Positions 35,101 through 44,529 are shown, counted from the first letter of the stretch. The stretch is 64,000 nt of DNA from Robinsoniella peoriensis (GCF_042680125.1 NZ_JBHTNY010000014.1), one strand, 5' to 3'. Made by a program: numbers and translations. The notes: a model not told the origin generated them from the letters alone.

Positions 35101-38100
35101 AAATCACCGTCTGCTTCAGATCATTTCCCAGATTGCTGTAGGTATCAATTTCTTCTTTGAATTCACCATCTACATACACTTTTACAAGGCCCGTATTCTT
35201 TTGCTTCGATCCGATATAGCGTATGCCGGTTCCTGTAAATTTAAATTCGCAGGAATCACCTAATTTTGAACTAAATGTTTCTGTTCCCGCATAATCAGAA
35301 TTTGAATCATAGGTCGCCCATCCGCCCGTATACTTAATGGCTGCGTCCCTGTCATCCACATAGCCCAGATCAAAGGTAATTGCAACGCGGGCTGCCACGT
35401 TGGCATCCGGAGCTTCTACACTGATGCGGGGTGCGTCTGCTTCCAGTCCATAGTTTACATCATAGGACCACACATGCTCACGCATGGTTTTGAAGTCATT
35501 GGTTACCAGTCCATTATTCGGGTCATCCGTAGAATATACGAAGTAATTCTTCATATCATCTTTCCAGGACCACTGCGGTTCCACCCCATACTGATCCGGT
35601 GTCACATCCGATCCCTCTCTTACCTTGAGAGCCACTCCTTTATTACGTCCGATGTGGTCTTCCGGATAAGCTGTGTATAAACCATCTCTTAACCAGCTTA
35701 CACTGTCTGTATCTTTGTCGATATCATAACTGATACCCACCTCTTTTAGTCCGCTCGTCACTTTCGGTGCAGTTGTCAGCGTATAGTCTGTGGTTATTAT
35801 GCCATTTCCTGATATCTTTATATCAAAACGTACACCCTGGCCATTTGCATAAGAACCATTTACGGTTACTACAGCATACTGCTCCTGTGTCTCAGCTGTA
35901 ATACCATCTATTTCCGCCAGGTTCCACTCTCCAAGGCTCATTCCTGTTACATGAAGGTATGGACCGCCTGTCACAAGAACCTGATCCTGAAACTGACCGC
36001 TTAAGATCATACCGCTTTCCTTGCTGAAAGAAACTGAAAAGTCTTTGCCTTTTACAACAATATCCTGTTCATTTTCTTCAATAGCCGGTGCCTGATCCCC
36101 AGCCGGTGTGAAGTTGTACTGTTTCGATGAAATCGCAACATTATACTCATCCACCATAATTCCATCCGGTGTATAAAATTTCAGATTTACAGCTTGTGCA
36201 TCTTGGGATACCCCGTTTATGGTAATCACGCCATCACTGTGAGGTGCAATACTTTCCCCAACCATAATTTCATTCTGCTCACCGTCAACGGTATATTCAA
36301 GCTTCAATTCATTTGTATCTGTATGGTCGAACCAGTTCTTCACCGGAATATACATCGTACCGTCAGATATGTAACATGCCTCTTCCTCCACACGTACAGG
36401 CGAATAGGCTTTCTTAGTAAGATATGCCTCCGGCTTCTCTCTCAGGTAGGCATCCAATACGCTTCCCCATTCTCCATATCCGGCTGTCTGGCCATCTGAA
36501 TGTGACTGCCAGCGCTCTGTGGTACCTTCCGGAATGTAGAATACATCATCGATTCCGCCCCATAAAGCTCCGCCAAGGGCTCCGTCACTGGTGAAAATAT
36601 TTTCCCAACCTTTTTTTACACTTTCGCCCCAGAAATTACGTACATTTACATCCCGCTGAAGTTCATCCAGGTTATAGCAGGAAATATGTGCATATTCATC
36701 ATGTATAACGGGTTTGTCAGCTCTCCCCATGCCGCCTGTTACATTTGCATAGTGGGCACTGTAGATATCGGCAAAGCCTGCAGGTTCTCCGGTATCCGGG
36801 AAGCTGAATACGCATGGACGGGTTGTGTCCACATCTCTTAAGTATTCTCTTTCATCCTGGAATGCATTTCCTCCGGACTGTGACGCTACTTTACTGTAAT
36901 TTGATTCATTTCCCAGAGACCAGATGAGAATGGACGGCCTGTTGCGGTCACGTTCAATCATCTCCGTAAACTGAGGAAGAAAATCTTCGTACTTACTGCT
37001 GACATCTGCCCATGGCCCCTGGAAGCAGACAGCTGTCTCCTGTTCCACATAAATTCCCATTTCATCACAGGCATCCAGCAGATCTTCAGAAGCCGGATAA
37101 TGCGATGTGCGTATATGGTTTATATTTGCATTCTTGTACGCTGCAATCTCGGCATAACTTTCTTCTCTGGTCATGGAACGTCCCAGATCATCGGATACAT
37201 CATGTCGGCAGGTACCGCGCAGTTTTACTTCTTTTCCATTCACATAAACTTTATTGGTATCTGTGCCGTCTGCGCCTCCGTAATGTATTTCACGGAATCC
37301 TACATTCTCCTCATTTATCTGTACCGCTTCCCCGTTCACCAGTAATGTGGTACGCAGCGTATACAGATTTGGGTGTTCGGCATCCCACTGCTTCGGCTCT
37401 GTAACCGGCAGGGTAAGTTTCTTTGCAGCTGAGAGTTCTCCCGTTCCCGCCAGGACTTTTAAAGCATTGTCCCTTTCTTTGCGCATATTTTCAAATGCTG
37501 CTTTGGAGTACTGTCCTGTTTTACCGGAATTTCCTTCATAGAGATTCGTTTCATTTTCTTTTAATAAAGTACTTGCTTCCTCAACAAGTTCCGGTAAATT
37601 CTTTAAAGCCTCTGTCTCCCGATCAAAATCTATTGTACCGGAGGTAACTACTGATTCCCCGTCAAGCAATTCCACAAGCAGTGCGCCTTCGCCTGAAACC
37701 ATGTTCAGCTGGGCAGTTACTTCCAGATCTGCATTCGTAAATGTCTCATCAAAGTCGGTATTTACATAGGTCCGTGCAATACTGTCATATGGAACTGCAA
37801 CAAGGCTTACATCCCTGTTAATCCCGCCCATGTTGTGATGGGCATACTCTGTAGCATTTGCCGGATTGTTGACTGATTTTCCTTCCGGGTTCCAGATTCC
37901 CTTTGTGGTACTGTATATTTCTGCAACTCCCACTGTCATGGTGACTGTCTCACCCGGTGCTGCAAATTCTGTGATATCACAATCCCAGGTGGTAAATCCA
38001 CCTACATGAGTGCGGATATATTTTCCATTAATCCACACACGTGAATTGCTGTACACACCGTCAAACCTTACCAATACCCTGTTTCCCGCAAAGTCTTCCG

Positions 38101-38545
38101 GTACCGTAATCTCACGCTGGTAATAATACTCATTGTTTGTCAGGATGTCGAAGCCCTGCATAAGCGGCTCTCCAGGCACTTTTATGTTTTTCCAGTCTCT
38201 TTCTTCCCATTTACTGAAATCAAAATCCTGGTTCTCTTCATTGGGTGCCGCAATTCCCCCTGCCTGTGTATAATCAGGAATATCAAACAGATATCTCCAA
38301 GTTCCGTCTCCCGTCTTCTCATTCAGGCTGACCTCAGTCTGTTCTATCCCTTTTATATACCTGGCTGCATCCGGAATCACCGGTGTATCCCAAACATCAC
38401 TGCCTATCTCCGTTTCTGCCACTTCCTGCACATCAGCCGTCTGAACGTCTGAAGATGCAGCTTCCGCAAAAACGAGGATTCCATTCATCTGAAATATCAT
38501 GACCCCCGCCAAAGCCATACTTATCCATCTTTTTCTATTTTTCAT
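32195..38545 (-). CDS. Secreted multidomain GH2 glycosidase (beta-galactosidase-like), 2116 residues
   Basis: Signal peptide (1-28), GH2 sugar-binding domain (~85-245, YYYQREITVP), immunoglobulin-like part, and GH2 TIM barrel (~425-720) with NHIRTSHYPASEDLLDACDE, acid/base Glu ~547 in WSLGNES and nucleophile Glu ~617 in HDEYAH. Three galactose-binding-like beta modules follow (~1068-1180, 1335-1478, 1577-1705; each with FxGTGIxW/RxxG), then three 19-residue VMTQTGT repeats (~1747-1803), two FIVAR-like helical modules (~1805-1960) and BspA-type LRR repeats (~2022-2085). No LPXTG is seen; attachment may rely on the repeats. Last gene of the AraC-led operon: it probably releases the sugar that the importer takes up. 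Start after GGGAAGGGAG. Confidence 0.85.
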   Translation of the reverse strand: MKNRKRWISMALAGVMIFQMNGILVFAEAASSDVQTADVQEVAETEIGSDVWDTPVIPDAARYIKGIEQTEVSLNEKTGDGTWRYLFDIPDYTQAGGIAAPNEENQDFDFSKWEERDWKNIKVPGEPLMQGFDILTNNEYYYQREITVPEDFAGNRVLVRFDGVYSNSRVWINGKYIRTHVGGFTTWDCDITEFAAPGETVTMTVGVAEIYSTTKGIWNPEGKSVNNPANATEYAHHNMGGINRDVSLVAVPYDSIARTYVNTDFDETFTNADLEVTAQLNMVSGEGALLVELLDGESVVTSGTIDFDRETEALKNLPELVEEASTLLKENETNLYEGNSGKTGQYSKAAFENMRKERDNALKVLAGTGELSAAKKLTLPVTEPKQWDAEHPNLYTLRTTLLVNGEAVQINEENVGFREIHYGGADGTDTNKVYVNGKEVKLRGTCRHDVSDDLGRSMTREESYAEIAAYKNANINHIRTSHYPASEDLLDACDEMGIYVEQETAVCFQGPWADVSSKYEDFLPQFTEMIERDRNRPSILIWSLGNESNYSKVASQSGGNAFQDEREYLRDVDTTRPCVFSFPDTGEPAGFADIYSAHYANVTGGMGRADKPVIHDEYAHISCYNLDELQRDVNVRNFWGESVKKGWENIFTSDGALGGALWGGIDDVFYIPEGTTERWQSHSDGQTAGYGEWGSVLDAYLREKPEAYLTKKAYSPVRVEEEACYISDGTMYIPVKNWFDHTDTNELKLEYTVDGEQNEIMVGESIAPHSDGVITINGVSQDAQAVNLKFYTPDGIMVDEYNVAISSKQYNFTPAGDQAPAIEENEQDIVVKGKDFSVSFSKESGMILSGQFQDQVLVTGGPYLHVTGMSLGEWNLAEIDGITAETQEQYAVVTVNGSYANGQGVRFDIKISGNGIITTDYTLTTAPKVTSGLKEVGISYDIDKDTDSVSWLRDGLYTAYPEDHIGRNKGVALKVREGSDVTPDQYGVEPQWSWKDDMKNYFVYSTDDPNNGLVTNDFKTMREHVWSYDVNYGLEADAPRISVEAPDANVAARVAITFDLGYVDDRDAAIKYTGGWATYDSNSDYAGTETFSSKLGDSCEFKFTGTGIRYIGSKQKNTGLVKVYVDGEFKEEIDTYSNLGNDLKQTVIYSIEGLENGEHTIKLETAGGKANCIVVDAFEVLKPEGSSATEKAQLIINNQWYYPNLGWGNYTGIQGKLANGSTGSGTIRLTNENNLTEETITSLVNLKISAVNEEELKVSYHVQNESEATEVKLQWYRVAAGDPDSKAQVIEGAENDILNIKGLEANKVYCKATLLIDGKERQTVKSNGIEIGRDSYRYYDILDDSDEFVFSGTKGTDYKTDKDKSWTANAYGKSVTYLMDTKNEAGVSFKFAGSGIRWVGAKENNQGIAEVTVDGGSPVEIDLFDANSSTGNQVNEVLFEQVWDEPGEHEITINRTGRKNPLSLGANVSLDAFIIINDVSENVRISDVAVNENEDGSLTAGCTITNGAPEDLEYQWYAADAYSAQGYDKETYVAIEGAVSQNYMPADTDAGKLLRCDVWSADASTPVRSANAILAKALMIDDTDESVQYPEGSIQDTADASYLAGNKPYNNTITYFKDGEVKLQFNGTGIVWLSGYDQTLRSAAVKIDDGSAESVEIRAAQGGGWDFNQYKVYGVTGLEPGNHSITITAGTPGVYNNADAFMVLNPGEEQPQTGSISEDVQEPKMQSGLESESEANNGEEQAETDNTVMTQTGTARKAEIRINGNAVMTQTGTVNRTDSQDNGNSVMTQTGTIDKSVSEDIDNAIVKLTKAISDFKASRIEKEPVDKSKLSALINSVNGKYNEKLYTPESWKVFIQALNAAKGVNANDNAVQADVSKAISALESAIRGLKPAQAKPVPVDKTALKNLYQSCASLKKADYTASTWSVLEAAMKNAAAVINNPNATKEMTDQAYNALNKAKSGLSKIPALPKKGSTYQTRGLRYKVTASTSRTKTVMLVKPAKKTYRSITIPSTVKIKGYTYKVTRIDDNAFRKNTRLSKITIGSNVTKIGKESFAGCKKLRSVTLKSKSITSIGKYAFKNISTKAKIYVPKKKYLSYKKMLSKAKLSSKVNIIKKSM
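33137..33307 (-). repeat. Three 57-bp in-frame repeats inside the GH2 gene
   Basis: Units begin N-T/A/S-VMTQTGT and are 19 codons long; the VMTQTGT half is conserved and the second half diverges. They form a Thr/Asn-rich linker between the last carbohydrate-binding-like module and the FIVAR-like helices. Borders approximate. Confidence 0.8.
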
Positions 38546-38608
38546 TATATAATCTCCCTTCCCCGGAGCGTATTTGAAAGGTTGGAGTTTTTCATCCCCG
38601 CCGCCAGC

Positions 38609-39682
38609 TTAATTCCCGCCTTTTTTTCTATAAGTTCTGCACGCCTCCACATAAGCCAGAATATTTTCCAGTGGAACCTCTGGTTCCAGCATATGGGTCG
38701 GTGCCACAAAGAGTCCGCCTTTTTCCCCTGCAATATCCAGATTTTTCCAGACTGCTTCCTTCACTTCCCGAGGGGTGCCGGAAGGCATAACAGTCTGTGT
38801 GCCGATTGTACCGTGAAATGAAATCTGCTGACCATACTTTTTATGGATTTCTTCAAAATCCATGCATTCACTCTGAATAGGGTTCAGAACTTCTACCCCT
38901 GCTTCTATTAAATGGGGTATCAGGGGCTCGATAAATCCACATGAATGATAAAAAATTACGATTTCAGGGTTAATTTCTTTTACTGTACGAATCAGTGCCG
39001 CCAGTCTTGGCTTAATCCATCTGCAGTAAAGCTCTTCACTCATCATAAGCGTATACTGCATACCGATATCATCACCAATAAACAATACATCCACCCCGGC
39101 TTTTGCATAGGCAGCAGCCCTTATTGTGGACTGCTCTGCCGCCTTATCAAATAGAAATTCAGCTATTTCATTTTCCTCCATCATATCACAGAACAGCTCT
39201 TCCATACTTCTCATATACCAGGCGCATTCCCATATTGTCATCTGCATGTCACCTATCGCAATGAGATCTCTTGCTTTTATTTTTTCAACCTGCTCCGCCT
39301 GGTGGGATCCATCTGCCTTCGCAAAATCCGGATATGGATAATTCTCTATCTCCTCCAGGGTTTCCATGTTTTCCAGTGGATTACGCATATAGGTCATATG
39401 CATACTGTTTGGCGATTTCTCATGCCCAACACCCCAGATGTCGATATCCGCACCCTCTGCAAGCGGTGTCTGATAATATACACGATATTTTTCTGTGTCA
39501 TGGTTGCGCAGGCGCAGATCTTCTACCCTGCGCCATGGAAATTTGAAATATTCCTCATAATCATCTGCACCAAGCTGTTCTTTGCAAACCTGCTGCTGAT
39601 GCGGAGAAAGTACAAATTCTACCGGAATCCATTCATATCCCTGCCGCCTGATCAGCGACAGGAAGTTCTCTCTGTTTGTCAT
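38609..39682 (-). CDS. Uroporphyrinogen decarboxylase-family protein (methyltransferase-like)
   Basis: A 357-residue TIM-barrel protein of the URO-D superfamily. It carries the HxC pair of zinc-dependent methyltransferase members (IVIFYHSCGFIEPLIPHLIE) and the closing motif FHGTIGTQTVMPSGTPREVK; the start MTNRENFLSLIRRQG and VLFIGDDIGMQYTLMMSEEL are typical of the group seen in gut Firmicute sugar operons. It is not likely to make haem here: it lies between a sugar-binding protein and a GH2 enzyme. It may demethylate a methylated sugar or aromatic aglycone, or act in corrinoid chemistry; this is inference. Confidence 0.8.
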   Translation of the reverse strand: MTNRENFLSLIRRQGYEWIPVEFVLSPHQQQVCKEQLGADDYEEYFKFPWRRVEDLRLRNHDTEKYRVYYQTPLAEGADIDIWGVGHEKSPNSMHMTYMRNPLENMETLEEIENYPYPDFAKADGSHQAEQVEKIKARDLIAIGDMQMTIWECAWYMRSMEELFCDMMEENEIAEFLFDKAAEQSTIRAAAYAKAGVDVLFIGDDIGMQYTLMMSEELYCRWIKPRLAALIRTVKEINPEIVIFYHSCGFIEPLIPHLIEAGVEVLNPIQSECMDFEEIHKKYGQQISFHGTIGTQTVMPSGTPREVKEAVWKNLDIAGEKGGLFVAPTHMLEPEVPLENILAYVEACRTYRKKGGN

Positions 39683-39709
39683 CTTCTGCCTGCTCCTTCA
39701 TCTTGCCCT

Positions 39710-40837
39710 TTATTTGGCTGCTTCGCCCATTACCTCTTCATAAGTATCTGCAGTCACTACTACAGCATCTACTGCTGTTTCCTGCGGAACTTCTTTTCCT
39801 TCGATCAATCCCAGGAGAACATCTACGGAACCTGCACCTACAGAATCTGCTGAAAAATATGCGGAAGCAACTACACAGGAACCGCCTTCTTTCTTAAACT
39901 CGTCTTTTGCCATATAAGCACCCAGACCTACTGCACAGGCATCCTTGTCCAGTCCTGCACTCTCTAATGCTCTTGCTGCACCGATAACGCCCTCTTCATT
40001 TGCTCCTGTTACCAGCCATTTCTTAATTTCAGGATGTGCTGTAATTACCGCTGCTGCCGCTGTATTTCCTTTATCTGTTGTTCCGTCATAATCCGCGCGG
40101 TAGATCTTAGCTGTATCAAATTCCGGAACCAGTTCTGTAAATTTGTCATATTCACCTTCTGCACGAGGCACACAGCTGGATACGGTATCCATTGTCATCA
40201 GCAGCATTCCCACTTCTTCATCTGCCGCAAGGTTATTTTCTTTTACGTAATTAGCCATCCACTCACCATTAGCTTCACCTATAACATATGCGTTGATGCC
40301 TACCCATGGTGCCAGCTTTTCGCCGTTTGCATCCTGCAGTGCGTCATCAGCCGCTACAACCGGAATATTTGCTTCTGTACATTTATCAATAACTGCCTGT
40401 GACATCGTCTGATCGGGAATACAGGTCACGATACCGTCTGCCTGGTTTGCAATCGCATTATCAATTGCCTTTAAATATTCTTCCGGGTTCATTTTCGCAT
40501 CAACGTATACAAATTCACCACCGGCAGCCTCAACCGCTTTTTTCGCTGCTTCGCCTTCATCAATAAACCAAGTCTGATCGCCTGCTTTATAGATACCATA
40601 AACTAATAAATCTTTATCCTGCCCTTCTCCCGCAGTATTCTCTGCGCTTTTAGTTTCTTCCTGTGACGTTTCCTTTGTTGTCTCCCCCGCTTCTTTTGTT
40701 GTTTCTTTTGTCGTTTCTTTTGTTGTCTCTTTCGTTGTTTCTTTTGCTGTCTCCGCTGTTTCACTGCTGCATCCTGTTAATGCTGCTGCCCCCAATACGA
40801 CTGTCATTAATAATGCTGATAATTTTTTTGCTTTCAT
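39710..40837 (-). CDS. Sugar ABC transporter substrate-binding lipoprotein (AraF-like)
   Basis: 375 residues from ATG 40837, which follows AAAAAGGAGG; an ATG 13 codons earlier lacks a site. Lipobox LTGCSS (Cys ~21), then a KETT-repeat linker (residues ~27-65), then a periplasmic-binding fold resembling L-arabinose-binding protein (WFIDEGEAAKKAVEAAGGEF, IDNAIANQADGIVTCIPDQT, CVPRAEGEYDKFTE, WLVTGANEEGVIGAARALES, DACAVGLGAYMAKDEFK). It delivers a monosaccharide to the RbsC/RbsA-type subunits encoded upstream. Sugar specificity cannot be read. Confidence 0.92.
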   Translation of the reverse strand: MKAKKLSALLMTVVLGAAALTGCSSETAETAKETTKETTKETTKETTKEAGETTKETSQEETKSAENTAGEGQDKDLLVYGIYKAGDQTWFIDEGEAAKKAVEAAGGEFVYVDAKMNPEEYLKAIDNAIANQADGIVTCIPDQTMSQAVIDKCTEANIPVVAADDALQDANGEKLAPWVGINAYVIGEANGEWMANYVKENNLAADEEVGMLLMTMDTVSSCVPRAEGEYDKFTELVPEFDTAKIYRADYDGTTDKGNTAAAAVITAHPEIKKWLVTGANEEGVIGAARALESAGLDKDACAVGLGAYMAKDEFKKEGGSCVVASAYFSADSVGAGSVDVLLGLIEGKEVPQETAVDAVVVTADTYEEVMGEAAK

Positions 40838-40954
40838 GATTATCCTCCTTTTTGATATGAAAAGCTCCCGAACCACTCCATGGAATTAATGCACCCGGTC
40901 CTTAAAACTTTTTACATATGTATCCAAAACACACTTTTGTGTGATTTGTTCCCG

Positions 40955-41983
40955 TTATTCTGCATTTCTCATACTTGCTGCAAGAAGTTCTTTGTTTCTC
41001 TTTTCTTTCCTGATATAATCGGATGCAAGTGCAAACAGAAGCAATGATCCGCGGGCAACATACTGCCAGAATGTAGGCACATTGACCATTATAAGACCTG
41101 TGTTAAAAGCCTGGATTAAAATAACACCCAGTACGGTACCGCCCATGCTTCCCACTCCGCCGGTGAATGATACCCCGCCTAATACAACTGCGGTAATTGC
41201 GTCAAACTCCAGGTTTACATTTGCGGAAGGCTGTCCGGCATTCATTCTTGCCGAGAACAGGATACCTCCCATAGCACAGAGCACGCCCATCATGATAAAG
41301 CAGCATGTAACAATTTTTTCAGGATTCAGTCCCGCAAGTCTTGCAGCTTCTTTATTTCCACCTATTGCATAGATACTTCGTCCAAACTTTGTCTTCTGAA
41401 GAATAAAGCCAAATACAATAATACAGATAATCATCACCCAAACTGCCAGCGGGATATCTAAGAAACGAATTTTTCCCAGCTTTAAAAATCCTACATCTGC
41501 AATACCTACCGGTTTTCCATTACAGATAATAAATGCAAATCCACGTACAATGGACTGTGTTACTAAAGTAGCGATAAATGCTTCCAGTTTAATTTTATTT
41601 ACCATCCATGCATTGAACAATCCAACAACTACCGATGCTCCCAGGGTCAGAAGAATTGCAAGTACTATGGGTGTTCCATTTGCCACTAAAAGTGCAACCA
41701 TAACACCAGAAAATGCTGCCAGGGATCCCGGGGATAAATCGTTTTGTCCCGCAATAATTAAGTAGGTATGTCCCACAGCTACCATCCCAACCAGTGATGC
41801 TGCCACCAAAAGGTTAATCATGTTCTGAATTGAAAGAAAATTTTTATTAATTGAAGTAAACAATGCAAATACCACAATAATTGCTCCAATCAATACCAGC
41901 TTGTCGCCTCCTATATATCCTGCTATTGCTTTAACTTTACTGCTGCTATTCTGATTCATTCCCTTATTCTCTGTATTTTTCAT
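40955..41983 (-). CDS. Sugar ABC transporter permease (RbsC/AraH type)
   Basis: A 342-residue permease with about ten helices: NMINLLVAASLVGMVAVGHT, IAGQNDLSPGSLAAFSGVMV, KIKLEAFIATLVTQSIVRGF, FGRSIYAIGGNKEAARLAGL, FDAITAVVLGGVSFTGGVGS. The normal D in the GGIDLSVG motif is kept in AGQNDLSPG although its surroundings diverge. Its start overlaps the ATPase gene stop by 4 bp. A 117-bp gap to the binding-protein gene contains a small hairpin. Confidence 0.93.
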   Translation of the reverse strand: MKNTENKGMNQNSSSKVKAIAGYIGGDKLVLIGAIIVVFALFTSINKNFLSIQNMINLLVAASLVGMVAVGHTYLIIAGQNDLSPGSLAAFSGVMVALLVANGTPIVLAILLTLGASVVVGLFNAWMVNKIKLEAFIATLVTQSIVRGFAFIICNGKPVGIADVGFLKLGKIRFLDIPLAVWVMIICIIVFGFILQKTKFGRSIYAIGGNKEAARLAGLNPEKIVTCCFIMMGVLCAMGGILFSARMNAGQPSANVNLEFDAITAVVLGGVSFTGGVGSMGGTVLGVILIQAFNTGLIMVNVPTFWQYVARGSLLLFALASDYIRKEKRNKELLAASMRNAE

Positions 41984-43485
41984 TCTGTTTCCTCTCCTAT
42001 CATACCCAAGCTTAAGAGCCTGTCCTCTGTCGCTTCTTCTCTCATAATCTCACCTGATATATGCAGCCCACGCATTACAATAATGCGGTCTGAAAGTCCG
42101 ATAACCTCCGGAAGTTCAGATGAAATCAGGATAACTCCCAGCCCCTGCTTTGCAAATTCACAGATCATCTGATAAAATTCTGACTTTGCCCCTACGTCAA
42201 TTCCTTTTGTAGGCTCGTCCAGAATAAGAACCTTGGGGTTCGTGGTAATCCATCTTGCTACAATACATTTTTGCTGATTTCCGCCGGACAGTTCAACGAT
42301 CTTTTTGTCTGGGGAAGGTGTTTTAATTTTAAAGGACTCGATACCTTTTTTAGCCTCTGCCTCTTCTTTCCGCTTGTCGATAATTCCAAATTTATTAGAA
42401 TTTTTATCCATAAGGGATACGTTGATATTACCCGACACGCTCAGATTTGACAAAATTCCCTGCATCTTTCTGTCTTCCGGCACCAGCACAATTCCGTTTT
42501 TCATAGCCTCTTTCGGAGACCGGTTCGAAATTTTCTTTCCCTCCAGGATCACTTCTCCACTCTGGAGCTTATCGGCTCCGATAATGGCACGCATCACCTC
42601 AGTCCGCCCGGCTCCTACCAGACCCGAGAATCCCAGCACTTCTCCTTCTCTAAGTACAAAAGATACCGGCTTCACATAATCCGAAGAAACATTCTTCACT
42701 TCCAGAAGTACCTTACCAATCTTTTTATTGCGGTCAAGGCTTTCATAAATATTTCCCAAATCCCTGCCTACCATCATCCGTATCATCTCTTTTTCTGATA
42801 CTTTTCCGGTTACAACCGTATCAACATACCGCCCGTCCTTAAAAATAGCTACTTTGTCGGTAATTTGCTGTATTTCATTCATTCTGTGTGATACATAGAT
42901 TACTATTTTCTGTTCCTTTTTCAGCTTTTCAATAATACTGAATAAGCTGTCGATTTCTGAATCACTCAAACTGGCAGTTGGTTCATCAAAGCAGATTACT
43001 TTTAGATTTTTTCGGCTGTAAGCCTTCATAATCTCAACCATTTGCTGATAAGCAATACTTAAATCCTTCACCTTTTCATTTGCCCTGATCGGAAGCCCGA
43101 ATTCATTAATGATTTTCTGTGCCATCTCATTTGCCTGCTTCACATTGATAACGCCCAATTTATTTACCGGCATTCTTCCCAGATAGATGTTTTCTGCCAC
43201 AGAGAGCTCCATTAATATCTGCCGTTCCTGATAGATAACACTGATCCCTTCTTCAATTGCCTCGTGAGGGGATCGAAAGTGCTTTTCCTCTCCATCCAGA
43301 AGGTACTTCCCCGCATTCGGCTGGTAATCACCGTTGAGAACCTTCAATAATGTAGATTTACCGGCACCATTTTCTCCCAGGAAGGCCAGCACCTCACCCC
43401 CATATGCCCGAAAGCAAATATCATCCAGAGCTTTTACACCCGGAAAATATTTGGATATGTGTGCAAATTCCAATTCACTTCCCAT
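41980..43485 (-). CDS. Sugar ABC transporter ATP-binding protein (RbsA/AraG type)
   Basis: 501 residues from ATG 43485 (after GAAGGAGGAAG), two fused NBDs: Walker A GENGAGKSTLLKVLNG in NBD1, VICFDEPTASLSDSE; degenerate GLVGAGRTEVMRA in NBD2, signature ELSGGNQQKCIVARWI, Walker B VLILDEPTKGIDVGAK. Starts 14 bp after the AraC-family gene stop, so regulator and importer are one transcript. Confidence 0.95.
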   Translation of the reverse strand: MGSELEFAHISKYFPGVKALDDICFRAYGGEVLAFLGENGAGKSTLLKVLNGDYQPNAGKYLLDGEEKHFRSPHEAIEEGISVIYQERQILMELSVAENIYLGRMPVNKLGVINVKQANEMAQKIINEFGLPIRANEKVKDLSIAYQQMVEIMKAYSRKNLKVICFDEPTASLSDSEIDSLFSIIEKLKKEQKIVIYVSHRMNEIQQITDKVAIFKDGRYVDTVVTGKVSEKEMIRMMVGRDLGNIYESLDRNKKIGKVLLEVKNVSSDYVKPVSFVLREGEVLGFSGLVGAGRTEVMRAIIGADKLQSGEVILEGKKISNRSPKEAMKNGIVLVPEDRKMQGILSNLSVSGNINVSLMDKNSNKFGIIDKRKEEAEAKKGIESFKIKTPSPDKKIVELSGGNQQKCIVARWITTNPKVLILDEPTKGIDVGAKSEFYQMICEFAKQGLGVILISSELPEVIGLSDRIIVMRGLHISGEIMREEATEDRLLSLGMIGEETE

Positions 43486-43499
43486 AATTCTTCCTCCTT

Positions 43500-44381
43500 C
43501 TATGCTTCTATAGTGCAAAGCTCTTCCGCTTTACTTCCCTGCCATAAATTCCGGTACTCTAACGGCGACATCTCCATATATTGCTGAAATACCCGGCAAA
43601 AATACTGTGCACTGTTAAAACCCGCTTTCAATGCAATCTCTGTCACCGTATTGGATGTAAACCACAAAAGCTCCTTTGCCTTTTCAACCCGCAGAGTATT
43701 AATATAGTGCTGACAGCTGATTCCCGTCTCCTCTGCAAAACACTTGCGGATATAACGGGAACTGATTCCAAACTGCTCCGCAAGCTTTTCTTTGTTAATA
43801 TCCATCTCATAATTTTCATTAATATAACGGATGATATCTGCCATCTTTCCAGCCTTACTATGACTTTCCTGCTGCTGTATTTTTTCTGTAATTTTATCGG
43901 ATAACTCTATGAACAGTTGAAAAATAGACAACTTCAGCTGAATATTTTTTTGTTCTTCCTCTTTCTTCGCCCGGTAAATCTTACACAAGCTCTCCAGAAG
44001 GCAGCATGCCATTTCACAATTGGACAGTTTGTGGTATCTGGGTTCCTGGCATAAAAAGCTCAATATCCCTTCCAAAGTCTTCGGCGCCTGTACACAAAAC
44101 TCCAATTGAGCAATACTGCACTTTTCCCGAGTATCTACAATAAAGCAATGAGGCACCCCCGGATAAACCACCATGCAGTCACCTTCTTTCAGCGGAAAAT
44201 ACTGTCCCTCCACTCCCATGATGCAATGGCCCGATTTAATACAATTAATTTCAATTTCTTTATGATTATGGTCCTTAAATCGGTACGCCGACGGGAAACG
44301 AAAAATTCCTGAATTTCGAATCTGTATCTGACAGGATCCCTTTGCCAAAATCTCCATTATACTTTGTTCCAAATTGTCCAT
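43500..44381 (-). CDS. AraC-family regulator of the GH2/importer operon
   Basis: 293 residues from ATG 44381 (GAGAGGGA upstream); longer starts reach into the leader ORF. An N-terminal cupin-like sensor (HKEIEINCIKSGHCIMGVEG, LKEGDCMVVYPGVPHCF) is followed by a C-terminal double HTH (NKEKLAEQFGISSRYIRKCF, VTEIALKAGFNSAQYFCRVF). It is the first full-size gene of the operon and probably activates it, perhaps also the oxidation operon that has a copy of the same leader. Effector presumably a sugar. Confidence 0.92.
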   Translation of the reverse strand: MDNLEQSIMEILAKGSCQIQIRNSGIFRFPSAYRFKDHNHKEIEINCIKSGHCIMGVEGQYFPLKEGDCMVVYPGVPHCFIVDTREKCSIAQLEFCVQAPKTLEGILSFLCQEPRYHKLSNCEMACCLLESLCKIYRAKKEEEQKNIQLKLSIFQLFIELSDKITEKIQQQESHSKAGKMADIIRYINENYEMDINKEKLAEQFGISSRYIRKCFAEETGISCQHYINTLRVEKAKELLWFTSNTVTEIALKAGFNSAQYFCRVFQQYMEMSPLEYRNLWQGSKAEELCTIEA

Positions 44382-44394
44382 GTTCCCTCTCTTT

Positions 44395-44529
44395 CTACCA
44401 TTCATTCCACAATAAGGAACTTTCACCTGTAAGTATGGTTTTTTGTATTTGCAATTCTTCCCATTTTATTTTGTATATAATGTGTTCTTTTATATCGTTT
44501 TCGCCTCTTATGAAGTATATTTTAACCAT
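44395..44529 (-). CDS. 44-residue leader ORF, intact copy
   Basis: Starts at ATG 44529 seven bases after ATAGGAGGT, a strong ribosome-binding site, and encodes MVKIYFIRGENDIKEHIIYK followed by IKWEELQIQKTILTGE and SSLLWNEW. It ends 13 bp before the AraC start, so it is in the operon leader. Its diverged copy upstream of the neighbouring operon aligns codon for codon over all 45 codons without a gap but has two nonsense changes. No known family recognised. It may be a regulatory leader peptide or small protein; alternatively a fragment of an older gene. Confidence 0.5.
   Translation of the reverse strand: MVKIYFIRGENDIKEHIIYKIKWEELQIQKTILTGESSLLWNEW

Noticed and set aside
40930..40943. Hairpin CACAC-TTTT-GTGTG between permease and binding-protein genes as a terminator
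   Set aside because: A 5-bp stem with only four following T on the minus strand is too weak; at most a minor attenuator.
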